This document shows positions 1 to 6,935 of a stretch of 64,000 nt of DNA, piece by piece. The position numbers and the translations under genes are program-made. Under the pieces are notes generated by a model that did no database searches, was not told where the DNA came from, and worked only from the letters and a program-made list of their open reading frames with translations. Source of the DNA: Chryseomicrobium palamuruense (lineage in GTDB: Bacteria > Bacillota > Bacilli > Bacillales_A > Planococcaceae); the NCBI RefSeq assembly GCF_042649045.1, contig NZ_JBHSEF010000026.1, positions 186,001 to 250,000 on the forward strand, in the 5' to 3' direction. The number at the start of each line of letters is the position of its first letter. The stretch's first letter is position 1.

Positions 1-1
1 G

Positions 2-613
2 GAAGGTCGTTGTCGCGTCGGACAGGCACTCGTAAAAGACAAACGTTTTGAGGATAAGTTATTTTTACTTCCTGCTGCACAAACGGCTGATAAGCACGCA
101 GTCTCTCCAGAACAGATGAAAGAACTCGTGACGGAGTTAAAGAAAGACTATGATTATATTCTTATCGATTGCCCGGCCGGGATCGAACAAGGATACAAGA
201 ACGCGGTAGCAGGAGCTGACCAAGCGATTGTCGTCACAACACCTGAAATCTCGGCGGTTCGTGATGCGGACCGAATCATTGGTCTTCTTGAGCAAGAGCC
301 GAATCTTGAACCACCGAAACTAATCATCAACCGGATCCGTCAGCATTTGATGGATAAAGGAGAAGCTCTCGATGTCAACGAAATCACGACACACTTGTCG
401 ATTGATTTACTTGGCATTGTGGCAGATGATGAGCGCGTCATCAGTTCGTCAAATAAAGGTGAACCCATCGTGATGGACCCGACAACGAAAGCAGCACAAG
501 GGTACCGCAACATAGCTCGCCGCATCCTCGGCGAATCCGTACCACTCATGTCGATGACCGACCAAAAAGGCGGAGTCTTCTCGAAGTTGAAGTCGATTTT
601 TGGTGGGAAATAG
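2..613 (+). CDS. minD: MinD, septum-site-determining ATPase (5' end outside window)
   Basis: C-terminal 203 residues of MinD, the membrane-cycling ATPase that activates MinC and keeps FtsZ rings away from the poles. The reading frame is open from base 2, so the Walker A region lies outside the window. Visible are EGRCRVGQAL, LFLLPAAQT, the YILIDCPAG Walker B/switch segment, TTPEISAVRDADRIIGLLE and LIINRIR, all typical of MinD. The tail FSKLKSIFGGK is the short amphipathic membrane-targeting helix. Upstream is presumably minC. A strong hairpin terminator follows, so spoIVFA is transcriptionally separate. Confidence 0.96.
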   Translation, partial: EGRCRVGQALVKDKRFEDKLFLLPAAQTADKHAVSPEQMKELVTELKKDYDYILIDCPAGIEQGYKNAVAGADQAIVVTTPEISAVRDADRIIGLLEQEPNLEPPKLIINRIRQHLMDKGEALDVNEITTHLSIDLLGIVADDERVISSSNKGEPIVMDPTTKAAQGYRNIARRILGESVPLMSMTDQKGGVFSKLKSIFGGK

Positions 614-663
614 GAAACTGAGAACAATATCAGAATTATATCTTTTACTATCATAAGATGACG

Positions 664-715
664 AATAGGTGTGGAGCATGCAAAGTATGCATGCCCCGCA
701 CCTATTTTATTTTTT
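664..715 (+). terminator. Rho-independent terminator after minD
   Basis: Inverted repeat of about 18 bp (arms 664-681 and 689-706, one A/C mismatch and one G.U pair) followed by a T-rich run to about 715. It ends the minD transcript before the repeat array. Confidence 0.85.
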
Positions 716-815
716 CATATTGTGAATGCAATCTCGCGTGTTTCAATTTGCCTTATTTAAACTCTTTGGGGAAGTGTGCGTTCACCATTAGCCTATCGCG
801 AGACCGTCTAAATAA

Positions 816-998
816 TCGCACCAGTCAACTAAATATTCGCACCAGTCGACTTGATGTTCGCACCAGTTAGCTTCTTCTTCACACTAGCCAGATATAAAAA
901 CACCAGATTTACTAATTAATCACACTAGCTAGACCCATATTCGCACCAGTCAGCGTATTTTTCGCACCAGATGCTTCCAAAACCACAGTCACACTAAT
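816..998. repeat. Degenerate ~21-bp tandem repeat array
   Basis: About nine copies of a unit with core TCGCACCAGT. Cores start near 816, 837, 858, 879, 898, 920, 941, 962 and 989, giving spacings of 21, 21, 21, 19, 22, 21, 21 and 27. Five units keep the full core apart from the last base in one; the others read TCACACTAG or AACACCAGA. Spacers between cores are not conserved. The array fills most of the minD-spoIVFA gap and no credible gene overlaps it. Confidence 0.85.
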
Positions 999-1059
999 CA
1001 AAATTGTTTAATAGGAAATGATTGCTTCATCAGAAAAACGAAGTGGTTCAGGGAGAATC

Positions 1060-1122
1060 ATGTTATCCCACCGCCTCGCATACCTTAATCAAAAAGACCG
1101 GCAAAGGGGATGGCGAGTTTGA
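1060..1122 (+). CDS. 20-codon ORF overlapping the spoIVFA start (leader peptide or displaced SpoIVFA N-terminus)
   Basis: ATG at 1060 sits 4 nt after AGGGAG (1050-1055). The encoded peptide, MLSHRLAYLNQKDRQRGWRV, is basic and starts like the cytoplasmic N-terminus I remember for SpoIVFA (MSHR followed by basic residues). Its TGA stop (1120-1122) overlaps the TTG start of spoIVFA (1119-1121), a TTGA coupling arrangement. It is either a real coupled leader or the true SpoIVFA N-terminus put out of frame by one base in the AAAGGGG run at 1103-1109. The two cannot be separated from this sequence alone. Confidence 0.45.
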   Translation: MLSHRLAYLNQKDRQRGWRV

Positions 1123-1637
1123 AGTGGACGTGGAAAGTGGCAATTATAGTAACGTCAATTTTAGCAGTACTTCATGTGGCAGAAGAGAAAAATGTATTGC
1201 ATCTGGGTGTACAAGAAGCAATTTGGCAAACAGGCGCCTGGCTCCAGACACCTGAGTTTCCGGTAGCTGCAGATCCATTAATTCCGGTAACGGCAGATCA
1301 AAAAGCAGACCGTGAATTCATTTACACTTCGTATCAACCATTCGAAGAAGGACTGCTCCTTCGGGTGGAAAGCATACAACCTGTCGTGGCGAAGACGAGT
1401 GGGATGGTGCTATTCACAGGGGACAAACGGAAGACGGGCAAGACGATTACCGTCGCATACGATAGCGGAGACACGGTAACGTACGGGTTCCTGCACCAAT
1501 TCGATATGCTGCCGTACACGCGCTTTCAAGCAGGGGATTCACTTGGATCATCGCAAAGTGACCTTTTCTATATTCAACACGAGAACGATTCAAGAGTGCT
1601 GGATCCGGAATCTCTGTTGATGTGGCTATTCATGTAG
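1119..1637 (+). CDS. spoIVFA: SpoIVFA-like regulator of the SpoIVFB protease
   Basis: 172 residues. One N-terminal membrane segment (VAIIVTSILAVLHVA) is followed by a short stalk and an M23/LytM-like beta domain (residues about 80-165: GMVLFTGDKRKTGKTITVAY, GDTVTYGFLHQFD). SpoIVFA anchors and inhibits the pro-sigma-K protease SpoIVFB in the outer forespore membrane until SpoIVB cleaves it. The ATG at 1110 touches AAAGGGG with no spacing, so TTG 1119 (9 nt spacing) is preferred. The protein is shorter than the Bacillus homologue because the cytoplasmic N-terminus is absent or in another frame (see the ORF at 1060). The next gene starts on the base after the stop. Confidence 0.8.
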   Translation: MKWTWKVAIIVTSILAVLHVAEEKNVLHLGVQEAIWQTGAWLQTPEFPVAADPLIPVTADQKADREFIYTSYQPFEEGLLLRVESIQPVVAKTSGMVLFTGDKRKTGKTITVAYDSGDTVTYGFLHQFDMLPYTRFQAGDSLGSSQSDLFYIQHENDSRVLDPESLLMWLFM

Positions 1638-2189
1638 ATGAAATTCCGACTGCATCCACTTCTCATCTTCTGGTTCATCTTTCTATTTGCGACAGGACAA
1701 CTCGGCTTTTTCTCAGCAGTCTTTATCTCCCTCTTATTTCATGAGCTCGGTCATCTCGCTGCGCTCAAATTCTTTGGTGTGCAGGATGTCCGCTGTATTC
1801 TCTATCCATTTGGCGCACGTATCGAATGGGATAATAAGGCTAGTTGGTCTCGTTTGAAAAAGTTCATAGTTTATTTTGCAGGACCTCTTGCTACACTTGC
1901 ACTCATTGGAATCCTACTATTTATTCCTGTGCCAGTCCCCCAATTATTTTTCACGATTCAATATATGATTCTACTCCTAAACCTCCTGCCCTTTTATCCA
2001 CTCGATGGGGGAGGAATGGTCACAGCACTTCTTGGAGGACCATTTCAAAAGTTATACCGAATCTATGTTGCCCTAATGATTCCTGTTTTCGGATGTTTTG
2101 CGTTAATCAGCGCACTCAGCGGATGGTGGATGGTGGCGATGGTTTCACTTATCCTTTTTATCGAAAATTATCGCTACGTGAAGTCTTGA
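1638..2189 (+). CDS. spoIVFB: SpoIVFB-like intramembrane metalloprotease (M50), short form
   Basis: 183-residue site-2-protease family membrane protein. The zinc motif HELGH is at residues 35-39 in a transmembrane helix. The third ligand motif is PLDGG (D123), with N115 just before it, and YPFGARIEW fits the family. SpoIVFB cleaves the pro-sequence of sigma-K in the mother cell. The family member I know from B. subtilis is about 100 residues longer, with a C-terminal CBS domain that senses ATP; this protein stops right after the last membrane segment (IENYRYVKS). It starts immediately after the spoIVFA stop, so the two are coupled. The substrate gene, sigK, lies at 49.6-50.3 kb. Confidence 0.87.
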   Translation: MKFRLHPLLIFWFIFLFATGQLGFFSAVFISLLFHELGHLAALKFFGVQDVRCILYPFGARIEWDNKASWSRLKKFIVYFAGPLATLALIGILLFIPVPVPQLFFTIQYMILLLNLLPFYPLDGGGMVTALLGGPFQKLYRIYVALMIPVFGCFALISALSGWWMVAMVSLILFIENYRYVKS

Positions 2190-2215
2190 CGCGGAGTTTT
2201 CAATTATGGTATTCT
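2186..2215 (+). promoter_or_regulatory. Sigma-A-type promoter for rplU operon
   Basis: TTGACG (2186-2191), 18 bp, TATTCT (2210-2215) with a TGG extended -10. The -35 box overlaps the spoIVFB stop codon. Confidence 0.6.
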
Positions 2216-2221
2216 ATTTGA

Positions 2222-2315
2222 TGTTAGTCTTTGTAGCACCTGTGGCTGCAACCGCTCTGAGAAGGTTCAAGCATTCCCCTGGAATCACCTGATGGCAGGC
2301 GAGTCTAAGTATATG
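2222..2315 (+). promoter_or_regulatory. L21 leader RNA region (ribosomal-protein autoregulation)
   Basis: Untranslated leader between the rplU promoter and its ribosome binding site, containing short complementary segments such as GCACCTGTGGCTGCAACCGC and CCTGGAATCACCTGATGGCAGG. An L21 leader motif is established upstream of rplU in Bacillales; assignment here is by position and G/C-rich hairpin potential, and exact bounds are uncertain. Confidence 0.5.
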
Positions 2316-2330
2316 AGGAGGTGCAGGAAT

Positions 2331-2639
2331 ATGTACGCAATTATTGAAACTGGTGGTAAACAAATCAAAGTTGAGGCTGGTCAAGAAATCTATATCGAGA
2401 AATTGAATGTAGAAGCTGACGAGACAGTAACATTTGATAAAGTTTTATTCGTTGGTGGTGACGATGTGAAAGTAGGAGCTCCATTCGTGGATGGTGCTAC
2501 TGTAACAGCGAAAGCCGTGAAGAATGGTAAGCAAAAGAAAATTACTGTCTTCAAATACAAAGCGAAGAAAAACTACCGTAAAAAGCAAGGTCACCGTCAA
2601 CCGTACACGAAGTTAGTTGTTGACGCAATCAACCTATAA
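2331..2639 (+). CDS. rplU: 50S ribosomal protein bL21
   Basis: 102 residues beginning MYAIIETGGKQIKVEAGQ and ending PYTKLVVDAIN, matching bL21 throughout (VLFVGGDDVKVGAPFVDGA, KKNYRKKQGHRQ). It binds 23S rRNA in the large subunit. ATG 2331 is preferred because GAGGAGGTG (2315-2323) is correctly spaced; an ATG 39 bases upstream has no such site. First gene of the rplU-prp-rpmA operon, with a leader RNA region in front. Confidence 0.98.
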   Translation: MYAIIETGGKQIKVEAGQEIYIEKLNVEADETVTFDKVLFVGGDDVKVGAPFVDGATVTAKAVKNGKQKKITVFKYKAKKNYRKKQGHRQPYTKLVVDAINL

Positions 2640-2641
2640 TC

Positions 2642-2974
2642 ATGATTCGTGTTGTTTTCAACCGAAATGAGGCAGGGTCGATTCAGTCATTTTCGATGTC
2701 CGGACATGCGGAGTTCGATGTTCGTGGAAAAGATCTGGTCTGTGCAGGCGCTTCTGCAGTTGCATTTGGCGCGGTAAACTCTCTTTTTGAGAATGCCAAG
2801 ATTGAACCCATCATCGACCAAGGCAAAGATGGAGGCTATTTAGCCATCGAGATTCCTCCCGTGGAGGATGAGATGACGAAGTTTCGGATCGAGGTTATCC
2901 TTGAAACGCTTCGCACATCACTCGAAACGATAGAAAAAGATTATGGCCAATATATAAAAATATCCTATAACTAA
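2642..2974 (+). CDS. prp: Prp, cysteine protease that processes ribosomal protein bL27
   Basis: 110 residues of the YsxB/Prp family. The catalytic His is in SMSGHAEF (about residue 22) and the catalytic Cys in KDLVCAGAS (about residue 34). Prp removes the N-terminal extension of bL27 found in Bacillota. The substrate is encoded by the next gene and carries the expected LQFFA site. It begins two bases after the rplU stop, so translation is probably coupled. Confidence 0.93.
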   Translation: MIRVVFNRNEAGSIQSFSMSGHAEFDVRGKDLVCAGASAVAFGAVNSLFENAKIEPIIDQGKDGGYLAIEIPPVEDEMTKFRIEVILETLRTSLETIEKDYGQYIKISYN

Positions 2975-2990
2975 ACAGGTGGTGAGACAC

Positions 2991-3281
2991 ATGTTAAGAT
3001 TAGATCTTCAGTTTTTCGCATCGAAAAAGGGAGTAGGTTCGACTAAGAACGGTCGTGACTCTCAATCTAAACGCCTTGGCGCTAAGCGCGCAGACGGTCA
3101 ATTCGTATCTGGTGGTTCAATCCTTTACCGTCAACGCGGTACAAAGATTCACCCAGGTGAAAACGTAGGCCGTGGCGGAGACGATACACTTTTCGCGAAA
3201 GTGGACGGAGTTGTTCGTTTCGAACGTTTCGGACGCGACAAGAAAAAAGTGAGCGTTTACCCAACAGCTCAAGAAGCATAA
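2991..3281 (+). CDS. rpmA: 50S ribosomal protein bL27 with Prp-cleavable extension
   Basis: 96 residues. MLRLDLQFFASKKGVGST carries the Bacillota-specific leader that Prp cuts after FF to expose ASKKG. The body is canonical (SIIYRQRGTKIHPG-like segment, GRGGDDTLFAKVDG). bL27's N-terminus reaches the peptidyl-transferase centre, so processing is needed for function. ATG 2991 follows AGGTGGTGAG (2978-2987). A terminator hairpin follows. Confidence 0.98.
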   Translation: MLRLDLQFFASKKGVGSTKNGRDSQSKRLGAKRADGQFVSGGSILYRQRGTKIHPGENVGRGGDDTLFAKVDGVVRFERFGRDKKKVSVYPTAQEA

Positions 3282-3293
3282 GCTTATCTGTTT

Positions 3294-3328
3294 AAAGGAC
3301 TGCACTTGCAGTCCTTTTTATTTTTTTA
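3294..3328 (+). terminator. Terminator after rpmA
   Basis: AAAGGACTGCA / TGCAGTCCTTT inverted repeat (3294-3304 and 3307-3317) followed by a long T run. Confidence 0.9.
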
Positions 3329-3336
3329 GATGTGAA

Positions 3337-3435
3337 GCAGGCTCGCCCTGAAATTCTGTCAAATGCCAGCGTGGACAGGGAGGCGCTCTTTGCCTCAATG
3401 GCCGCGATGGCATTTGGCATGGATTTCAAGCCTGC
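3337..3435. repeat. 99-bp nested palindrome, copy 1 of a tandem pair
   Basis: Arms pair from outside inward: GCAGGCT (3337-3343) with AGCCTGC (3429-3435), GAAAT (3350-3354) with ATTTC (3423-3427), AAATGCCA (3361-3368) with TGGCATTT (3408-3415), GAGGC (3380-3384) with GCCTC (3392-3396). The apical loop is GCTCTTT. It has the same length, centre and loop placement as the copy 124 bp downstream. No convincing gene overlaps. Confidence 0.85.
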
Positions 3436-3460
3436 GCAACTCGATAATGCTAGATGTGGA

Positions 3461-3559
3461 GCGACCTGCTCCAGAAACTCCGAGAAAATCAGGCGTCCCC
3501 GAAGAGGCGTTCTTTGCCTCTACAGGGGCGAATGATTTTGGAGTGTGTTTCTAGGTCGC
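3461..3559. repeat. 99-bp nested palindrome, copy 2 of a tandem pair
   Basis: GCGACCT (3461-3467) pairs with AGGTCGC (3553-3559), AGAAACTCC (3473-3481) with GGAG...GTTTCT (3540-3552), AAAATCA (3485-3491) with TGATTTT (3533-3539), CCCC (3497-3500) with GGGG (3525-3528), GAGGC (3504-3508) with GCCTC (3516-3520). The centre reads GAGGCGTTCTTTGCCTC, one base different from copy 1, while the outer arms differ in sequence but still pair. Confidence 0.87.
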
Positions 3560-3585
3560 GAAACTTGATGATAAAGTGTACACAT

Positions 3586-3619
3586 CCAGTGGAATTCTTC
3601 CGCTGGAGAAGGGTATAAT
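3586..3619 (+). promoter_or_regulatory. Probable spo0B promoter with overlapping palindrome
   Basis: TATAAT at 3614-3619 with no good -35. A 9-bp inverted repeat (CCAGTGGAA 3586-3594, TTCCGCTGG 3598-3606) occupies the -35 region, which suggests an operator, though it may be chance. Confidence 0.45.
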
Positions 3620-3645
3620 AGAGTCATGAGCAAGGAGATGAGCGT

Positions 3646-4170
3646 ATGAAACCCCATATTGAAGTGAATGAGTTGTTACGCGCCGTGCATCACGATATGC
3701 TGAACCGGCTGCAAGTCATGCAAATGAACCTTGACCTTGGGCGTACCGATCAAGTGCGGCGCCTCATCGAAGACTACTCCTTGCGTTGCCAACACTTTTT
3801 CCAATTGAACAATGCAGGATTCCATCAAATGAACAACTGGTTGGAAACCGTCCATATCCATCATCCGGAAATCAAAGTGACGTACGAAGTCGAAGGGGCG
3901 CACAAAGCTACCCCGGATCAAGATTCGGAACTCGTTCAGATGTTTGATGATTTTCTGCATCAAATGAAAGAACGCTTCACGGATTATCATGACCAATTGA
4001 TTCATGTGACATTTGAAATGAAACAACCTCTTCATGTCCATGTTCATTTTGTCGGCAACTGGACGGTACTGCAAGACATTTCGTATGATCAAGATACATT
4101 GTTTGAAATACAAATTGTAGAATATACAAAAACTTCTCTGAAACTAGAAATAGTGGAGCGAGCGAGATAG
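3646..4170 (+). CDS. spo0B: Spo0B, sporulation initiation phosphotransferase
   Basis: 174 residues. Spo0B relays phosphate from Spo0F to Spo0A in the sporulation phosphorelay. The N-terminal helix carries ELLRAVHHDMLNRLQVMQMN, the HD(W/M)xNxLQ motif with the phosphorylated His, matching the Spo0B four-helix dimerisation domain. The C-terminal half is a degenerate kinase-like domain. ATG 3646 follows AAGGAGATGAGCGT. obg begins 10 bases after the stop; the spo0B-obg pairing is conserved in spore formers and supports the call despite low overall sequence conservation. Confidence 0.9.
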   Translation: MKPHIEVNELLRAVHHDMLNRLQVMQMNLDLGRTDQVRRLIEDYSLRCQHFFQLNNAGFHQMNNWLETVHIHHPEIKVTYEVEGAHKATPDQDSELVQMFDDFLHQMKERFTDYHDQLIHVTFEMKQPLHVHVHFVGNWTVLQDISYDQDTLFEIQIVEYTKTSLKLEIVERAR

Positions 4171-4180
4171 GAGTGAGCGC

Positions 4181-5470
4181 ATGTTTGTCGATCACGTGAA
4201 GATTTACTTAAAAGGTGGAGACGGCGGAGACGGTATGGTATCGTTTCGTCGCGAAAAGTTCATTGCAAATGGTGGTCCATCTGGAGGAGACGGAGGACGC
4301 GGGGCCAATGTTGTGTTTGAAGTAGATGAAGGTCTACGTACACTCATGGACTTCCGGTTCAAACGTCACTTTAAAGCAGACCGCGGAGAGCATGGAGCTA
4401 CTAAAGGCATGCACGGACGCGGAGCTGCGGACATGGTTGTTAAAGTGCCACCAGGTACGGTCATTATCAATGAAGAGACAGGCGACATTCTAGCCGATCT
4501 TGTGGAACATGGTCAACAAAAAGTCATTGCAAAAGGCGGACGCGGGGGGCGCGGAAACATTCGTTTCGCAACACCAGCAAATCCTGCACCAGAGCTTTCT
4601 GAAAAAGGGGAACCTGGTCAAGAATTAAGCGTAGTACTTGAACTTAAAGTTCTTGCTGACGTAGGTCTTGTCGGCTTCCCAAGTGTCGGGAAATCCACAT
4701 TATTATCTGTTGTTTCTGCAGCGAAACCGAAAATCGGTGCATACCATTTCACTACGATTGTACCGAACCTTGGTATGGTGGATATGGAGAACAACAAGAG
4801 CTTTGTTATGGCGGACCTTCCGGGCTTGATCGAAGGGGCATCGGAAGGTGTCGGTCTCGGTCACCAATTCCTGAAACACATCGAACGTACACGTGTCATC
4901 GTTCACATCGTCGACATGTCTGGTATGGAAGGGCGCGACCCGTACGAAGATTATGTAACCATCAATGAAGAATTGAAAAATTACAACCTTCGTCTGACAG
5001 AGCGCAAGCAAATTGTCGTGGCAAACAAGATGGATATGCCAGATGCGGAAGAGAACTTGAAAGTCTTCAAAGAAAAAGTCGGAGATGACATTCAAGTGTT
5101 CCCGATTTCGGCTGTTTCTCGTCAAGGTTTACAACCACTGTTGTATGCCATTGCGGAAACGCTTGAGACCGCACCAGAATATCCACTCCATGAAGTGGTT
5201 GAAGAAGCATCAGACAAGTCTGTACTTTATAAGCATGAAGCTTCGAGAGATGCTTTCGAGATCACACGTGATGATGACGGAGCATTCGTCTTATCCGGTG
5301 GTTCTGTGGAACGCGTCTTCAAGATGACAGACTTCTCTCGTGAAGAATCGATTCGTCGTTTCGCACGTCAGCTTCGCGGAATGGGTATCGATGACGCTCT
5401 ACGTGAACGCGGCGCGAAAGATGGCGACACGGTTCGTCTTCTCGAATTTGAATTCGAATTTATTGAATAG
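4181..5470 (+). CDS. obgE: Obg/CgtA GTPase, ribosome assembly and stress
   Basis: 429 residues with the three-domain Obg layout. A glycine-rich Obg fold comes first (1-157: LKGGDGGDGMVSFRREK, GGRGGRGN). The G domain has G1 GFPSVGKSTLL near residue 165, DLPGLIEGA and NKMDMPD. A C-terminal OCT domain (about 345-429) follows. Obg acts in late 50S assembly and, in Bacillus, in stress and sporulation initiation, consistent with its operon with spo0B. ATG 4181 follows AGGAGTGAG. A short terminator follows. Confidence 0.98.
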   Translation: MFVDHVKIYLKGGDGGDGMVSFRREKFIANGGPSGGDGGRGANVVFEVDEGLRTLMDFRFKRHFKADRGEHGATKGMHGRGAADMVVKVPPGTVIINEETGDILADLVEHGQQKVIAKGGRGGRGNIRFATPANPAPELSEKGEPGQELSVVLELKVLADVGLVGFPSVGKSTLLSVVSAAKPKIGAYHFTTIVPNLGMVDMENNKSFVMADLPGLIEGASEGVGLGHQFLKHIERTRVIVHIVDMSGMEGRDPYEDYVTINEELKNYNLRLTERKQIVVANKMDMPDAEENLKVFKEKVGDDIQVFPISAVSRQGLQPLLYAIAETLETAPEYPLHEVVEEASDKSVLYKHEASRDAFEITRDDDGAFVLSGGSVERVFKMTDFSREESIRRFARQLRGMGIDDALRERGAKDGDTVRLLEFEFEFIE

Positions 5471-5480
5471 AAGACTATTT

Positions 5481-5506
5481 GAGCACCCGGTAAAACGGGT
5501 GCTTTT
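5481..5506 (+). terminator. Terminator after obg
   Basis: GAGCACCCG-gtaaaa-CGGGTGC hairpin followed by TTTTG. Confidence 0.75.
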
Positions 5507-5540
5507 GACTACATAACCGATTCGGAAAGGCGGAACGTAC

Positions 5541-5996
5541 ATGAAAGATGTAACCAATCAGCATTTTTATCTCGTTCGGGAAGATGTACTAACGGAAGCG
5601 ATGCAAAAGACTTTGGAAGCGAAGGCGCTCCTACAGAGTGGGAAAGCGACGTCGATTTGGGATGCGGTGAAAGAAGTAGACTTATCGCGCAGTGCGTTTT
5701 ATAAGTACCGTGACGCCGTCTTTCCGTTTCATTCGATTGTCCAAGAACGCATCTTGACGGTGTTTTTGCAACTGGAGGACCGGGAAGGGACGCTTGCACG
5801 ACTTCTCCAACTCGTGGCAGATAGTGAGTGCAACGTTTTAACAATCCACCAAACGATTCCGATTCAAGGTCGCGCGAGTGTGACGTTGTCTCTAGATGTT
5901 ACGTCGATGAGCAAAGACCTCAACGAATTTTTAGCAGAAATGAAACGTCTCGACTTTGTAGAAGCTGCGGACATCATTAGTTCGGGGGCGTTTTAA
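5541..5996 (+). CDS. pheB: PheB, ACT-domain protein
   Basis: 151 residues of the UPF0735/PheB family. The N-terminal half has a helix-turn-helix-like segment (SIWDAVKEVDLSRSAFYKYRD written in two parts: SIWDAVKEVDLS, RSAFYKYRD). The C-terminal ACT domain (about 70-150: ILTVFLQLEDREGTLARLL, CNVLTIHQTIP) usually senses amino acids. It precedes pheA directly, as in Bacillus, and is thought to be linked to phenylalanine metabolism, but its biochemical role is not established. ATG 5541 follows GGAAAGGCGG. Confidence 0.9.
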   Translation: MKDVTNQHFYLVREDVLTEAMQKTLEAKALLQSGKATSIWDAVKEVDLSRSAFYKYRDAVFPFHSIVQERILTVFLQLEDREGTLARLLQLVADSECNVLTIHQTIPIQGRASVTLSLDVTSMSKDLNEFLAEMKRLDFVEAADIISSGAF

Positions 5997-6857
5997 GTGA
6001 CGAAGATTGCTTATTTAGGTCCGGAAGCGTCTTTTACGCATCTGGCGACAAAACATATTTTTCCTGTTCAACAGTTACTGCCGATGCGCACCATCCCAGA
6101 GTGCATTGAAGCTGTGACAGAAGGTCGAGCAGACTTAGCGGTCGTTCCGGTAGAGAATGCGTTAGAGGGGACGGTGCCTCTCACCATTGATTACTTATAT
6201 CATGAAGCGCACGTATACATACAAGCAGAAATCCTAGCTCCGATTGCCCAGCATCTAATGGTACATCCGGACCGGAAGGATGCGTGGGATCAAGTCGAAC
6301 GTATTTATTCGCACCCACACGCACTTGCCCAGTGTCATAAGTATTTATCTTACCGGTTGCCGCATGTCGAGACAGAGCAGTATGCGTCGACTGCTGCAGC
6401 TGCCAAACTCTGTGCAGATCACCCGGACATGAATATTGCTGCGATTGCCAATGAGACGGCGGCGCATGCCTATGGATTAACGATTGTGGAACGAGACATT
6501 CATGATTTCCATTTCAATCACACACGCTTTTTGGTGGTGGGACCGAAAAATCAACAGATTGACGTCCAGAATCATCAACCACAAATCAAGACGACGTGGA
6601 TGCTGAAACTTCCGCAAGATGATCGTCCAGGTCTTTTACATCAAGTTTTATCCGTCTTTGCATGGCGGCGCCTAAACTTGAGTAAAATCGAGTCTCGTCC
6701 TCTTAAAACAGGTCTTGGCCATTATTTCTTCATTGTGGATATCCTCGAGCAGGAAGACCACATCATGATGAAAGGTGCCGTTGAAGAGCTCACATTCCTT
6801 GGCTGCTCGGTGAAGAATCTGGGGTCGTATTATACGTACGAAACGTCGACAGAATAA
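5997..6857 (+). CDS. pheA: Prephenate dehydratase
   Basis: 286 residues, monofunctional. It converts prephenate to phenylpyruvate in phenylalanine synthesis. The catalytic domain (1-185) begins MTKIAYLGPEASFTHLA and contains VPVENALEGTVPLTIDYL and NHTRFLVVG. The C-terminal ACT domain carries the ESRP feedback motif (LSKIESRPLKTGLGHYFFIVD, in parts). It starts with GTG on the base after the pheB stop and lacks its own Shine-Dalgarno sequence, so it depends on coupling. A terminator follows. Confidence 0.97.
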   Translation: MTKIAYLGPEASFTHLATKHIFPVQQLLPMRTIPECIEAVTEGRADLAVVPVENALEGTVPLTIDYLYHEAHVYIQAEILAPIAQHLMVHPDRKDAWDQVERIYSHPHALAQCHKYLSYRLPHVETEQYASTAAAAKLCADHPDMNIAAIANETAAHAYGLTIVERDIHDFHFNHTRFLVVGPKNQQIDVQNHQPQIKTTWMLKLPQDDRPGLLHQVLSVFAWRRLNLSKIESRPLKTGLGHYFFIVDILEQEDHIMMKGAVEELTFLGCSVKNLGSYYTYETSTE

Positions 6858-6879
6858 ACATAGCGATTAGACTTATTTG

Positions 6880-6908
6880 GCCTGACGGTGATGCTGTCAG
6901 GCTTTTTC
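6880..6908 (+). terminator. Terminator after pheA
   Basis: GCCTGAC (6880-6886) / GTCAGGC (6896-6902) hairpin followed by TTTTT. Confidence 0.85.
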
Positions 6909-6935
6909 TAGTAGAAATGTGTTTTTCATTACACG

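Noticed and set aside
658..870. ORF over the minD terminator and the first 21-bp repeats, with an RTS heptad repeat
   Set aside because: It reads through a strong terminator hairpin, has no ribosome binding site, and its heptad pattern is a by-product of 21-bp DNA repeats.
816..998. CRISPR array in the minD-spoIVFA gap
   Set aside because: Units are ~21 bp in total with a 10-bp core and variable core sequence, there are no 30-40-bp unique spacers and no cas genes are near.
3332..3554. Two overlapping forward ORFs upstream of spo0B
   Set aside because: They translate the two palindromes, lack Shine-Dalgarno sequences and show no family features.
4703..5125. 140-codon reverse ORF inside obg
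   Set aside because: Antisense shadow of the G domain, with no supporting start site.
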